Source: Doryteuthis pealeii (Eukaryota; Mollusca; Cephalopoda; Myopsida; Loliginidae). From it: 64,000 bases of DNA. Where the stretch lies: positions 66,943,698 through 67,007,697 of the forward strand of contig CM042145.1 in assembly GCA_023376005.1 (NCBI GenBank). The letters are read 5' to 3'. The translations under genes and the position numbers were made by a program. The notes below the pieces were generated by a model. The model saw nothing but the letters and a program-made list of their open reading frames with translations, was not told where the DNA came from and searched no databases. Positions 48,593-60,625 of the stretch are shown piece after piece (the first letter of the stretch is position 1; every line of letters starts with the position of its first letter).

Positions 48593-49200
48593 TAAAATAT
48601 ATATATATATACTTTTTTGTTTGGTGGGGTACCAAGTTTTTTGGTATTAGGATGATTCTAAAATGTCCCTTTCCTCCAACAGTTGGGTGCTGCAAAGCTC
48701 AGGTCAGGTTTGAGAGCTCAATGTTTAATTTTTATAAATAGAGCATAGTAATTTGTAAAGAAAAAAAAGCCTAAAGACCGGGTATATAGCGATTATGGTC
48801 CATTTCAATCCGTGGGTATCTGAGACCCTACGAGTTTCTTCAGATCACTTTCTTTATTCAAACTGGCAACCTATCAAATTAAAAAATCCCTGCGAACAGA
48901 GAAATATGTATAAATGTAAGCTGAATTTGATTGTTTGCTCCCATGATATGTTTTAGTAGAAAAAAACCTCTCCATCCCAGTCTTCTATTCTGCATACAAA
49001 GCCTCATCTCTTTTACTTTTCTATAGTTTAATTTCATTAAGGTACTAGTTAGATCTCAAGGAATGCAAAATCTCGGTAGTAGCATTTATTTAACTCCGTT
49101 GCAATCCCCCTAAAAATCTCTTGCAAATATTGACTTTTTCTCTGCACTTTCTTTTGTCTACGTAAACGTCTTTTTTTCTTTTGTCCCCTCACTTAACCTT

Positions 49201-49204
<4 letters not shown>

Positions 49205-49250
<46 letters not shown>

Positions 49251-49291
49251 TGCGTGTGTGTGTGTGTGTGCGTGTGTGTGTGTGTGTGTGT
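49205..49291. repeat. (TG)n microsatellite
   Basis: TG repeat with a few CG steps, lying in the presumed leader of the minus-strand element. The frame at 49,181-49,576 is a product of this repeat. Confidence 0.9.
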
Positions 49292-49627
49292 TTACTTGCA
49301 CGACGCAAATCCAGAGACGGTACGAGAGAAATTTTTAAAAATTATCTAGTACTTAATTGGTACCTAATCTTTATTTTTTTGTTAGGTTTCATGTTGCTGT
49401 TTGTCTTGCCCGTTTCTTCTTTTCCCCTCTTCGTTAATTTCTACTGTTCTTTCAATTATTTTCTTACCTTTCTGTTTGTGTGTTGTTGTCCTTCTCTTCC
49501 TGTTCTGTTCTTTCTTTTTCGTTGTTTGTATCACCCTCCAACATCCAGTTTCTACTCTCTGTGCGGAACCAAATAGTAACTTTTCGTTCCCTTCTTGAGA
49601 ACGACTGGTCACTTTCACCAAATCTAC

Positions 49628-49945
49628 ATATGTAACGTAGTTATTCTTCATTCTTATATATGGGCTCGTTTCTTCGTGTGTGAAAACAACCCTTAAATCT
49701 CTAAAAAAGTCGTTAACGTAAAGAGAGATAGAATGTTTGTAATAAGAGTCGGCATTATTCGATTTAGTAAACTTATTAGTAAAATTAGTAAACAGACTCT
49801 TTCGCCTGTCAACTAAGTGTAAAAGTTGGGGAGAAGAAAGAAAGAAAGCAAGAAAGGCCCGCTATCTTCCTTACATAGGCCAACGCGTCTACGTCGTGTT
49901 TTTTTCTCCAGACCCTTCGCCTACCCTCCGTTCTAATTATGTAAC
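49628..49945 (-). repeat. Long direct repeat L2 (LTR-like), copy C
   Basis: Upstream partner of L1 for a minus-strand element, about 4.4 kb away. Includes TATATATGGGCTCGTTTC at about 49,655 and GAAAGAAAGCAAGAAAGG near 49,840. Exact ends and target duplications could not be fixed because of sequence noise and divergence. Confidence 0.5.
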
Positions 49946-50116
49946 AAGAACTGCTGTTTTAGTTAGTAGCGTTGACGTTTAAGTTAATTGTTGACTGTTC
50001 AGACTCTTCTTAGTCTAATTACTTGTGAACAGGGGAGAGCTGTTATATATTTGGCCTGAGATAGTAGATAGTTGTGTTGGTTTTGTGTATTTTGTGTATA
50101 TTGTTATTTTTCTTGG

Positions 50117-50118
<2 letters not shown>

Positions 50119-50176
<58 letters not shown>
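50119..50176. repeat. (AT)n microsatellite
   Basis: Uninterrupted AT array, scrambled in A at 21,655-21,735. Confidence 0.9.
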
Positions 50177-50178
<2 letters not shown>

Positions 50179-50329
50179 GCTTCCTTCAGGTTATCAGACA
50201 GTCGTAGTCGTCGTACGTAATTGCTTGACTCGCCCACCTGGCCGTCGCTGTATGCTTATATGCACCGATCTCGACAGAATTTGCATACGTGCAATCCCAT
50301 TCTCGCTGGTTCGAGATCGCCCATCGTTA

Positions 50330-51080
50330 AATATAGTGCTTAAAGCAGCCATATTTCTTTCCTGCGATGACCCTGCAAGCCAGACACGTCCGCGCACGCT
50401 TTGAGTTGAGTTGCTCTGGGTCCTTACAAATAAACACAAACAGCTCAAGATGCGCCTTCACATGAGCCGCCAGACACACTCTCTCGTTAACGAATATGTC
50501 GTCGATGTATGACGAGGTAGCGCTGTTGATGGTTTCATCTTGCCCGATCACAGCCTTGACAACGGACCACATGATCTGTGGGGCCACGTATTGCCCGAAC
50601 CACAAGCGGGTAATGCAATACCTTTGCCCCTTAACCTTCAGCGTTTGGAATAGCTAAAAGGACTTGTAAACGTGAATTCGTAGATACGCTCGGCGCAGGT
50701 CCACTATAGCGATATTTGACCCTTGCTGTCGCCATTCCCTCAGCTTTTGAGCGCAAACGTCTGCATTGGCTTTATAAGCATCCACATGCTAATTCAATTT
50801 GCAATAGTTCATGACTGGCCGAATTTTCTGTTTGTTCTGTAGTACGGCCATCAGCGGGATCAGACCCCTTGGGTGTCCAAGCTCATTTCAGGGTACGGAA
50901 GCAGCCAGCCGTTGTCTATCCAAATATGCAGCTCGCGATTGTACTCCTGTTGGAGATGGATAGGGATGGGATATTCTACTAGCCTGCTTTTCAACGCGGC
51001 TGGTGGCTGGTTATCGGACTACTTCCACGATGCGGTCCAAATCCTTTCACTCGCTCTCTGCACAGTCCTGTGATGACCCT
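50330..51080 (-). pseudogene. Reverse transcriptase fragment of an LTR-type retroelement (copy C)
   Basis: Reverse strand, in order: ADVCAQKLREW, motif A IAIVDLRRAYLRIHV with the catalytic Asp codon at 50,699-50,701, then KGQRYCITRLWFG and VAPQIMWSVVKAV, and motif C SSYIDDIFVNE with YIDD at 50,498-50,509, followed by ICKDPEQLN. These are the palm motifs of an LTR-type reverse transcriptase; I cannot say whether BEL/Pao, Ty3-like or another clade. An in-frame TAG at 50,654-50,656, 15 codons after the motif A Asp, is shared with A and interrupts the frame, probably at a former Trp codon. No RNase H or integrase was recognised downstream. The fragment lies outside the L1-L2 pair and so probably belongs to another insertion. 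Confidence 0.7.
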
Positions 51081-52233
51081 GCAAGACAGACACGTCCGCG
51101 CACGCTTTGAATTTCGGGATATGTTATTTTCATTGCATCCACCTCCTCACAATATATATATTAGAAAATATAAATATAAAAAAATACGATTGCTTGTATC
51201 GATTTTTCGTGGTCAAATTTGATGGAGTCGTTCATAAGTCGTAGTTATATTGGTTGGTTTCTTATTAGAATTCATCATTATTCAGTTTTGTCTATCCTCA
51301 TTCGTATAGGATGAATATGGCATCAAAGTATCTTGCGTAAAAGAGGCTGTCATTTTTAATTTCATGGCAAAAGTACGTACTTTTAAACTTATCTATGTAA
51401 ATGATCACGTATAAGCGGGTTGAATCATAGAGCATCCTTTTGTTTATACAAATATTGCCGGTTAAAGTTCAGTGTTAAAGTGTGTTGCATTCGTGGTGTC
51501 ATTACTTATGTGGAGGTTTTTTTTTATTGTTCTCTTATTGAGGTATTTCCCTAAGGCTGAATGTTCCTCGTTGTGCTTAATATTAGAGTATATGGATTTG
51601 ACAACCGTTGTGATCAAAATCGCATCTTGTGGTATTATTTTAATACTAGTGATTTTGTTTAGAAAGTCCGTCGTATCCCGTATGTAGGACTTTATTTGCT
51701 TAGCAAGAGGTTGTACATAGGGATCTACATATTTAGGTAGTTTAATTGTGTGACAGTTAATTGAGAAAATTACTTGTTTCCCGGTTGTTTTTATGTATTT
51801 TGGGAAGCAGACAGAACCAGTCAGGTTTTGGGTTGATGGGTTTTATGATGCTTCTTTGTTGATTAGATTTTTGCGAGTATATAATTTATTTACAATGATG
51901 TTTTGATGTTCTTCGAAGGAATCGGTTTTATTTCCTGTAGTAACGAATCGAACTTACCTGACTCAAAGCGACCTAGATGCCTGGCCTGCGAAACTGTCAC
52001 TGGCAAGGAAAGGAATGTGGTCGGGGGAAGAAGGAATGTGGCACGCTATTATGCCCACTCTGAGTAAGAAGTGTCAAGAAATTGGAGGGGGCAAAATGGA
52101 CTTTTTATAGAGGTTGCGAGGAATTATGAGTGACTACCCATAGTGCATCGCAACTTTTATTTTACTATAAAAGCGACCTATTTTGGCCTGAACGGGAGAC
52201 TGTATTTTTGTCCTTTAGTAACAGTGTCGAGAG

Positions 52234-52343
52234 AGAAGAAGAGGAAGAAACAGAAGAAGAAGAAGAAGAAGAGGAAGAGAAAGAAGAAGAAGAAGAAGAA
52301 GAAGAAGAAGAAGAAGAAGAAGAAGAAGAAGAAGAAGAAGAAG
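52234..52343. repeat. (GAA)n microsatellite
   Basis: GAA array on the + strand. The A counterpart (24,316-24,530) is longer and heavily disordered. Confidence 0.9.
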
Positions 52344-55040
52344 CTGGTGGACAATTTTCAAGTATATCCGAATTTGCATAAGCGCATCCAAATGAGGAGA
52401 AATAAAGACGGACTGTCGCTGACAGGGCGAGTGAGGAAGAAAGTGTTTGGACGGCAAGTGAAATCTGACGACTGCTATTTGAAGTTGGAGTGGTGTGTTC
52501 GGTTGGGAAAGGAATTGCATTTCGTTTGCTGGAGAGACTTGCAAAGGATTGATATTACCTTGAATCTTTTGGGCCCTTTCAAAATCAATTCCCGAGTGAT
52601 ATAGTTGTTTATTGTTTTTTAGATACTCATTGATACTCGGAATGATTGTTGTTTTATTTGTATCGGTTTGTGTTATGATTAGATTTTCTATGACTGACAG
52701 TAATTCACATTGTTTTTGTTAGGTTCTCTTGTGGTAAGTGTCGTTTTTGTGTTTTTATGATGTCTTCTATTACTGCCATTTAGAATATTTAGATGGTTGT
52801 AACTATATTCTTGGTAAATACCTATGACACGAACATGGACTTACCCAAATGGTATATATTTAACAGAGTAAAGCTACTCAAACGAGTAGTACCAGATACA
52901 GTTCTTCGTGTAAGCTGAAACAAGGAAACCCTTCCATTGTACGTTGATATATATTGCTGAATACAATCTGTTCCCTACATTTTATATCCGTGTTGAGTTA
53001 TTATTTATTGACCCTTAAACAGGTCATAACAGTATTGAATGAGTTATATTCTATCTAATCAGTAGGTCATAATGGTTGGTTCATGATCTGATAATTCAAA
53101 ATGGGCTCTCAGTCAAATCTTTCTTGCCCATCATTTTTTAGTGTCAGGTTGTGAAAGTGTAGTGAACAAGGATAAATATTAAGGTATTTGGTCAATAGTT
53201 AAAATAAATATCTACTGAATATTTAATATATATACTTTATTCAGCAATGCTTCTAAAAAATAAACAAACATCCAAAAAAATCTTATCTACTGAATGTTTG
53301 CCTGCTTAGATTAACTACTCGAACATGTGTGTCATTTTTACATCTACAAAATTCTTTTGAAGATGCCTCACAAAATTTCAAAAGTTTCTATTATTCTAGT
53401 TAATATGCTTTGTAGTTTAAATGTGTTTAACTAGGTTTGGTTACTGAAGTATCGTCTTATTTGTTCATTAGCAAAATCGGTGTAAGTGTTTCTATTTGGG
53501 TTGTTTTTTTATTGTAGGTGCAACTACTTTATTTCTCAGTTGAATTCTGATTTGAGAATACCTGAATGTGTGTGTATGTGCTTGTGTGTTTGTATATATA
53601 CATTAAGAAAAAAACCTGAATAACGATGCCGATTTTGAACAGGGCACAATATGTCAGGAGGGGAGTATTTGTATTATAATACTTTAAAATATTTTCGCAA
53701 TCCATCGGCATCTTTTAACCTAGTTACAAGTAACAAACTTGTCTTAGATTTAGAGGGTGATGCAGGCTTTCATAAGTTTCATTGTGATGATATTATCCAG
53801 TACAAGCAGGTTTCATACAATGGAATAACACACAAGCTTTTCTGTTCCATTGGAGCCATATAAGTGGGGTTGTAGGAGATGGATCTTCATTTCCGACAAG
53901 TCTATGCTTGTTTGTATCAGCACTTCTTTGGTGGTCAAATGAAGATTTATTATATCTGTAAGTCAGGGTCCTGATGACCCTGTAGTAATGGTGATCAATA
54001 TAAATGTAAGGGCAGCAATGGGAGTCCATTTGGCGTTTTGAAAACATTTTTTGTGGTGGCACAACAATCACGTACCATTTAGAATAAATGATTTTATTTA
54101 TAATTGATTTTTTTATTCTTATTTTATCGTAATATATTTTATATTCTTTATCACATTATCACAATTAGTTCAAAGAATTTACAAGAATAGAAATAAACAT
54201 AATCAAAAGAAAAATTACTTTTCGTTTCCTTACTCACATTTTATTCAAGTTTTCAAATGTTAAGTGACCTTTGCGCAATCAAATATTTATAATACCACTT
54301 CATCAGATGTTAATTGGAAATAATTTTTAAACATCAAAAATATCCTGGAATATCTGTGTACGTAGATTTCAAAACAGATTTTACATTTTCAAAGATTAAA
54401 GTATTTTTCCCAGTCTGATGATCTCTTTGCACGAGAACAGTTTCCCATGATTCTCATGATATAATTACAAATATCTAAAACTTACAATTTTGATTCTTAG
54501 AAATTCCTTTTGAATGAAAATAAAAGAATATCTCTTTTACAGGGTCACCTGTTAACTTAGTAAACTGTAACATGCCTTAAAAACACTTCACAGAACTACG
54601 CTGTTGGTATCTTCGTATGAGAGCAGTTCTCAATCTCATTTTATGTGAGCAGAAATATTATATTTTCAGATGCTTTTTCTCGTATTATACAAAATTATTC
54701 ATATTTAAAACTTCCGATTTTTATTTACTATGATATAGCTGTATACTGAAGCCAAAGGTGAAAGCAAAATAAAAGAAAATCAAAAAAAGAAAACGAAAAC
54801 TAACTTTTCATTATATAATAAAAACAGAACTCGTTCAACAGATCAAAGGCACAGGTCTTTATCAGGCAAATATAACACGATTTCACACGCTGTATACAGT
54901 AACTGCATAAAGTAATCTGTAGACGTATAAAACAAACAAAAATTGCTCAAGCATATTTATATATAAAAATGAATGAATGGATTAGAAAAAAATCAAACAT
55001 TATTTACTATAGTTTGATGGAAATCGGAGTCTCAACTGCC

Positions 55041-55045
<5 letters not shown>

Positions 55046-55108
<63 letters not shown>
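55046..55108. repeat. (AT)n microsatellite
   Basis: Clean AT array. The A counterpart near 27,570-27,660 is unrecognisable as an array. Confidence 0.9.
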
Positions 55109-55110
<2 letters not shown>

Positions 55111-55199
55111 GCTGGATATTAAAACAGGAAAGAAAAAAAACAATCGATTGAGAGGCAAAAATGTAAGGGATTATAATAGAAACATTTTATCTTTTTCTA

Positions 55200-55202
<3 letters not shown>

Positions 55203-55265
<63 letters not shown>
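55203..55265. repeat. (AT)n microsatellite
   Basis: Clean AT array. A has only a short disturbed tract near 27,778-27,868. Confidence 0.9.
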
Positions 55266-55269
<4 letters not shown>

Positions 55270-55686
55270 CGCTCATAAATAACTACTCCCCTAGATTTTA
55301 AAAAAAAAGTTAAATTTCTCGTAACACACAAATACTATTATTTTATTATTTCTAATTGAAAATGATACAGATAAAACGGATATTATTAGGTACTATTTAA
55401 TACAAATCTCCTCTGCGTTGAAACCTGAGGAATCAAATTATAAATGTAACATTTCAGTCCCCAAAAATAAAATTTGATTATCATATAAAGGATGTATTTA
55501 TTTTTGGGCTAATATATCTATTTTTAATTACGTAGTTTTAGTTCTGAATATTTTTGTAATGAATAATACCTAAGAATATCCGTTTTGATTCTAACGTGTT
55601 CCAATATAAATAATGACCATGTACTGACATTTTTCGTTTAGATGAATATTGATTTTTTTATTGTTAGGGGTGTAATTAATTATGGG

Positions 55687-55788
<102 letters not shown>

Positions 55789-55949
55789 CCTTTTTTACTG
55801 ATATATAATGAAATTTGTATTTTTACTGTGTTTAGCTTTAGTTTCTGTTTAGACATATATTTTATCTTTATCGATAGCTGAAGAACTGGCCGGTTTTATT
55901 TTAGTATTTTTTCGGAATATCTTAAAAATTAAATTTTTGTAATAAATAC

Positions 55950-56520
55950 ACATCATTTTTTCTTTTTTCACCCTGAGACTTCAGCTCTCTTTCTTTTTCA
56001 CTCTTGTTTTTCTTTTTACTCATTTTTTTTTCTTTTTCTCAATTTTGCTATGCTTTTCAATTCACCCCTATCTTTGTTTCTTTCTCTCTTGCTTTTTTTC
56101 TTCTGTTCTTAATTCTTTTTCTTTTCTTTTTATTTCTTTCAGAACTCTGTATCATGTCTTTCCATTTAACTAATTCGACTTTCTCAATTTATTTTTAATA
56201 GGTTTTTCTTCCTTTTTCTTTTCCTTTTCTTCTTACACATTTATTCCTATGTCTAGTCTTGCTCTTTTTCTCGTTCGTGTTATCTCTTTCTCTCTTTTTC
56301 TCTTTCTCTCGTTCTGTTTTCCTTTCTTTCTTTCTTGCTCTCACGTTATCCCCACCCTCATATTTATGTCTATCTATCTACCTTTATTCCTCCTACCCTC
56401 ACACCTTTACTCATTCTACACTTGACTTTCAGTCTTTTACTCTATCATTTGCTTCATCATTCTCTGTCCCTCTCTTTTTGCCTCTCACATTCTGAACTTT
56501 TCTTTTTCAGTTCATTTTTT
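55950..56520. repeat. Pyrimidine-rich low-complexity tract
   Basis: T/C-dominated + strand with many CTTT and TTTCT runs. It spans the end of similarity to A, so the assembly gap on the A side lies inside this tract. The phenylalanine- and serine-rich frames over it are not genes. Confidence 0.8.
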
Positions 56521-56684
56521 AAGAATTCTTTTTTAAATTTTCTTAATATAAAAAATATTTTAAAAAACGAATTTTTTGTCTCCATTTTTCCTGGTTTGCT
56601 TCAGATTTGGCGTGTGGAGGTTTTTTTTTTCTTTCTTTCTTTTCTCTGTTTCCGTCTGAAATATTCAGAGAATTCTGTTACATG

Positions 56685-56690
<6 letters not shown>

Positions 56691-56766
<76 letters not shown>
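56691..56766. repeat. (TA)n-(TG)n compound microsatellite
   Basis: TA array to 56,739 followed by TG to 56,766. Frames across it on both strands are artefacts of the array. Confidence 0.9.
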
Positions 56767-56768
<2 letters not shown>

Positions 56769-58244
56769 CCCGCAGTTCCGTTTTCAAATAAATATAAGTA
56801 CACGCAATAGTAATTACATGCAAATGTACACACATATGTACACACATATGCATACATATATAATACAATTACACGTACAACACGAAGTAAACATTCACGC
56901 ATACACATTTATGACATTATTTAAATAAGTAAAAATAAATAAACATAGATATTATGGCGGCCATTTGGTTATTGGTTTCAATTTTGGGGGACATTTTTTG
57001 TCTGTGAGAAAATCTGGAACTATCTTCATAATTTGACAAAAAATTACCCTCTGGGGTAGTGGCATTACTACAAAATAATATAATTCGTTATATGAGAAAT
57101 AATGTGTGTGTACAAGGCTTCATTATTAAGAAAATAAACATGGATTTCGGTTGTATTTTGCATATGGTTTACGCATTACATCCTTGGTCATATCCCGTTT
57201 TTAACTCTTTTCTCAGATTACCCCCCCCCCCAAAAAAAAAAATATGTTGCTCTTAAGTCTTGTTCAAATTGTTTTTGCAAGAATGAAAATGTACTATATG
57301 AGTGAAACAAAAATATTTGATTCGTTTTTCTTTTCTCTTTGTTTATATGCTAGTCAAATTTAATAATATTTGACAGTTTATAAAAGAAATTAGAACATTA
57401 CAAATCTAATATGTAATCAATAATCTATATGAAGGATTAATGTCTGTGATTACGTTTGGTTATGGGTCTTTGGTTTCTGTTTTTAAGATCATTGTTGTTT
57501 TATCACGTTAATGATCCGAAAATTTGGAAAATGCGTAAATTTAATACAAAATTCATTTGAAATCGCCATACAACACATCAAAAAAGCGTGCACACAATAT
57601 TTCTTAGATTACAATAAATATCAAAACGGCCAGTTCTTTTTCTTCTCTGATAAGAGATGACAAATACAAAAATTCATCTCAAGGAAATTGTAATATTAAA
57701 AATGTTTTCTGAGGTGTGTGGGCGAGTTGTGTGTCTGTGTGTGTGTGTGGGGGGGGACAGTGATTGTAATAAGATAATGGAACATTTTAAATAGATAAAA
57801 AAGGAATGATCTTTGCATAAAAATAAGACCCAAAAACTTCAAAAAAAAAATCGTGATTGACATTTTTAGCATTATAAGAAACAAAATATTGATCCACATA
57901 TAAAAGAATAAAAACCTATATATGTAAGTAAATCTTGTCTCATGATAACAACCGGATTTTTAACGAGCAAGACCAAAATTAAAAAAAAAAAAAAACTTCT
58001 CATATTTTGAATCGATTTCCGAACCAGAACCCTTCATGATTTCTAACCTGGTTTTAAAAGAGTTAAGAAGGTTTCTGGTTGTTTATGTCGATTTCATCTT
58101 CTTGCCATCGGGAATCTGATTTAAGAATTTAAGCAAATCCAAGAGAACACTTGCACATGATTATTCGTGATGGCCTCCATGATTCACATCTGGATTAAGA
58201 TCCGTTCAAATTTCCTAACCTATTATTAATGCATATATTTGCAG
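56767..58244. other. Right-flank non-coding stretch
   Basis: AT-rich intron- or intergenic-like sequence. Contains ACAC/ATGT-rich sequence to 56,870, a C10-A10 homopolymer junction at 57,221-57,240 and a GT-rich patch at 57,715-57,757. Confidence 0.5.
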
Positions 58245-58327
58245 AAAAAATGCTTCGAAACCAGCACACGCAATCTGTTTCTCACAAATGAGTCAGCAAT
58301 AAAGTTTCCAAACTATGAGCCAGAAAG
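58245..58327 (+). CDS. Candidate internal exon of an unrecognised gene
   Basis: A pyrimidine/AT tract ending TATTTGCAG (AG at 58,243-58,244) is followed by 83 bp open in one frame and then GTATGC (GT at 58,328-58,329) after AAAG. The 27 residues (CFETSTRNLFLTNES, then AIKFPNYEPE) have balanced composition, unlike the low-complexity frames nearby. The other two frames contain stops. I do not recognise the protein and see no convincing neighbouring exon, so this may be chance. Confidence 0.35.
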
Positions 58328-58485
58328 GTATGCTCATATATTACTCGTTTGAAGTGCATTCAACCTGTCAAAAACGTCTGGATTAAGTTGAAAATTGTCT
58401 ACTGGTTACCTTCAACAGTTGTAAGCATGCCCCTTTCGTTCCAAAAGTTTTAGCTAAAGAAAAACCGGTGTTACTATGAGCACCT

Positions 58486-58493
<8 letters not shown>

Positions 58494-58570
<77 letters not shown>
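58494..58570. repeat. (AT)n microsatellite
   Basis: Uninterrupted AT array preceded by ACACAC. Confidence 0.95.
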
Positions 58571-58571
<1 letters not shown>

Positions 58572-59542
58572 TCATCTACTGTTGTATTCAACATGTATAT
58601 ATATGTATTTACATGTATATAAATGTACGCTATACACTCGCTTGTACAACGACATATTGCAAACCAGGCAATGAATGCATGCAAGTATAATCAGGACATA
58701 TGCCTTCTTAACTTCATTTAACATATCGTTGCATACATGCATGTATGTATGTCCGTTTTATGTTTATCTTTACAAGATATTAAAAATACTTGAATCAGAA
58801 TGAAAATAAACTGACTGTACACACATATATTCAAGTACGTACGCCGTTTACCGAACCATTGATATGGATTTATTTGTTCAGTAAAATGTTTTCGAGTTTG
58901 ATGAAAAACATATATAAGCAGAAGAATATTAGTTACACACACATATGTATTTAAAATACTTTTCAATTATTTACCTAAATATTGGATTTGATGCCCGAAG
59001 ATATTCGAGCAGGTGAATTCCAATGAAAAACATGTTTGTGATATTTTTTAAGGAATGAATTATATGAATGTGCAAGTCAAAGAAAATAGCTGGTATTTAT
59101 AAGCATGATATAAGAATGATATGATGTCAGGTCACACATGTATTTAGAATAGGGTGAAACATCAAAGGCTTGTAATAAAGCAAGTAAATTAGACCACCTT
59201 ATATGTTGTAATTTACTAAGCTTAGTTTAGTTTAGTACAAGCCCAGTAGTATGGGGTCCCGAGTTAAAAGACCATTTCATGTGTTCACAGAAACTACATT
59301 CTTTGTCATTTGACTGATCACAGTCTCATTTATTTCCTATCAGTTTTGTCTGACGTTCAGGCTGGCAGGCAAATATTCCTCGATGCCTGGTTCCATGATA
59401 TCCGTTTAATGGGAGCGGCAATTCTTTAAGAGGTAAGGTCATTGGGTATATCTAGATATCTTGGCATATAAGCCGATGGAAATGAGAATGTGTTCTCTAA
59501 ATTAAACGCAAACACACAGACGCACAGACACACACAAACACA

Positions 59543-59544
<2 letters not shown>
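58571..59544. other. Right-flank non-coding stretch
   Basis: ATGT/ATGC-rich words at 58,590-58,750 and otherwise nothing recognised. Confidence 0.4.
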
Positions 59545-59639
<95 letters not shown>

Positions 59640-59640
59640 G
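59545..59640. repeat. (AT)n and (GA)n compound microsatellite
   Basis: AT array to 59,596, then GA repeat 59,602-59,639, directly abutting the SINE head. Confidence 0.9.
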
Positions 59641-59642
59641 GG

Positions 59643-59738
59643 GGCCGGTATAGCTCAGTCGGTGGAGCGTTCGGCTAGGAATCACAAGGTTCCTAGTTCG
59701 ATACCGGCCCTTGCCAACTCAGCGTGTGAGTAGCACAT
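59643..59738 (+). mobile_element. Truncated tRNA-derived SINE (head only)
   Basis: GGCCGGTATAGCTCAGTCGG with box A TAGCTCAGTCGG and a GTTCGATACC box B, continuing GCCAACTCAGCG and GAGTAGCACA as in the full-length copies. The remaining body and the GGCCGCCCC tail are missing, so the copy is 3'-truncated. The flank after 59,738 is an AT-rich tract. Confidence 0.8.
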
Positions 59739-60278
59739 AGTATGATATATATATTTATATCTGTGAGTGTGTGTGTATGCGAGTCTCTTTTTTTACCTGT
59801 GCTTTTGCATAAATACTTCTGTATCAACAAAAAAGTCCTAACAAACGCCAATGTCAATAATAACATTAGTTTAGTTCAGGATTTCTGTAGCAATAATCGT
59901 TATAAGATTCAAACATTGAACTTTAGGATGAGAAAAATTTAAATGCCTTTTTCTGGAATTTTTATTTTGGTAATTTACCATTAAAATTTGAGTGAGATAA
60001 AATTAATGGAATTGAATATGCACCAGGTGCTTGAATAGAACAAGCGCACATAACATGCACGAATATATGTAGATTTGATTTAAACAATGAAGTGAATGAA
60101 ATGTTCGCAAGTCATGGCAAATATTTGATTTGGTTTAATGGAAAAGTGTGTAAAAACCTGAGTCGTAAATATTACAGATTTGTCCACGGATTTTTTTTTC
60201 ATAATTTTGATTTTTACCCTGTAAAGCATATTATTCTGACCAGTTATTTTACTGAATTACACACACACTCACCCATGC

Positions 60279-60282
<4 letters not shown>
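59739..60282. other. Right-flank non-coding stretch
   Basis: Nothing recognised beyond a short GTGTGTG tract near 59,765. Confidence 0.4.

Positions 60283-60357
<75 letters not shown>
60283..60357. repeat. (AT)n microsatellite
   Basis: Uninterrupted AT array. Confidence 0.95.
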
Positions 60358-60361
<4 letters not shown>

Positions 60362-60498
60362 TTTTTTACACTGTAATTCTATATTTTTTGAAAGTTAATC
60401 TCTTTGTCAATGAACTGATATCATTGGTAATTATAACAATGTAAATCATAAAGAACATTATATTATGAAATGAATATCTAAATTTACCTAAAATTTAT

Positions 60499-60499
60499 G

Positions 60500-60593
<94 letters not shown>

Positions 60594-60625
60594 TGTGTGT
60601 GTGTGTATGTGTGTGTGTTTGTGTT
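60499..60625. repeat. (AT)n-(GT)n compound microsatellite
   Basis: AT array with one GTA interruption to 60,590, then GT repeat. Confidence 0.95.

Noticed and set aside
52130..52604. Glu-rich and Lys-rich proteins
   Set aside because: They are translations of a (GAA)n array in two frames.
56335..56928. 197-codon frame across the pyrimidine tract and TA/TG arrays
   Set aside because: Low-complexity composition (Ser/Phe/Leu, then Ile-Tyr and Cys-Val repeats). No codon structure.
59341..59443. Internal exon between GACGTTCAG and a GTAAGG donor
   Set aside because: All three frames contain a stop before the donor.
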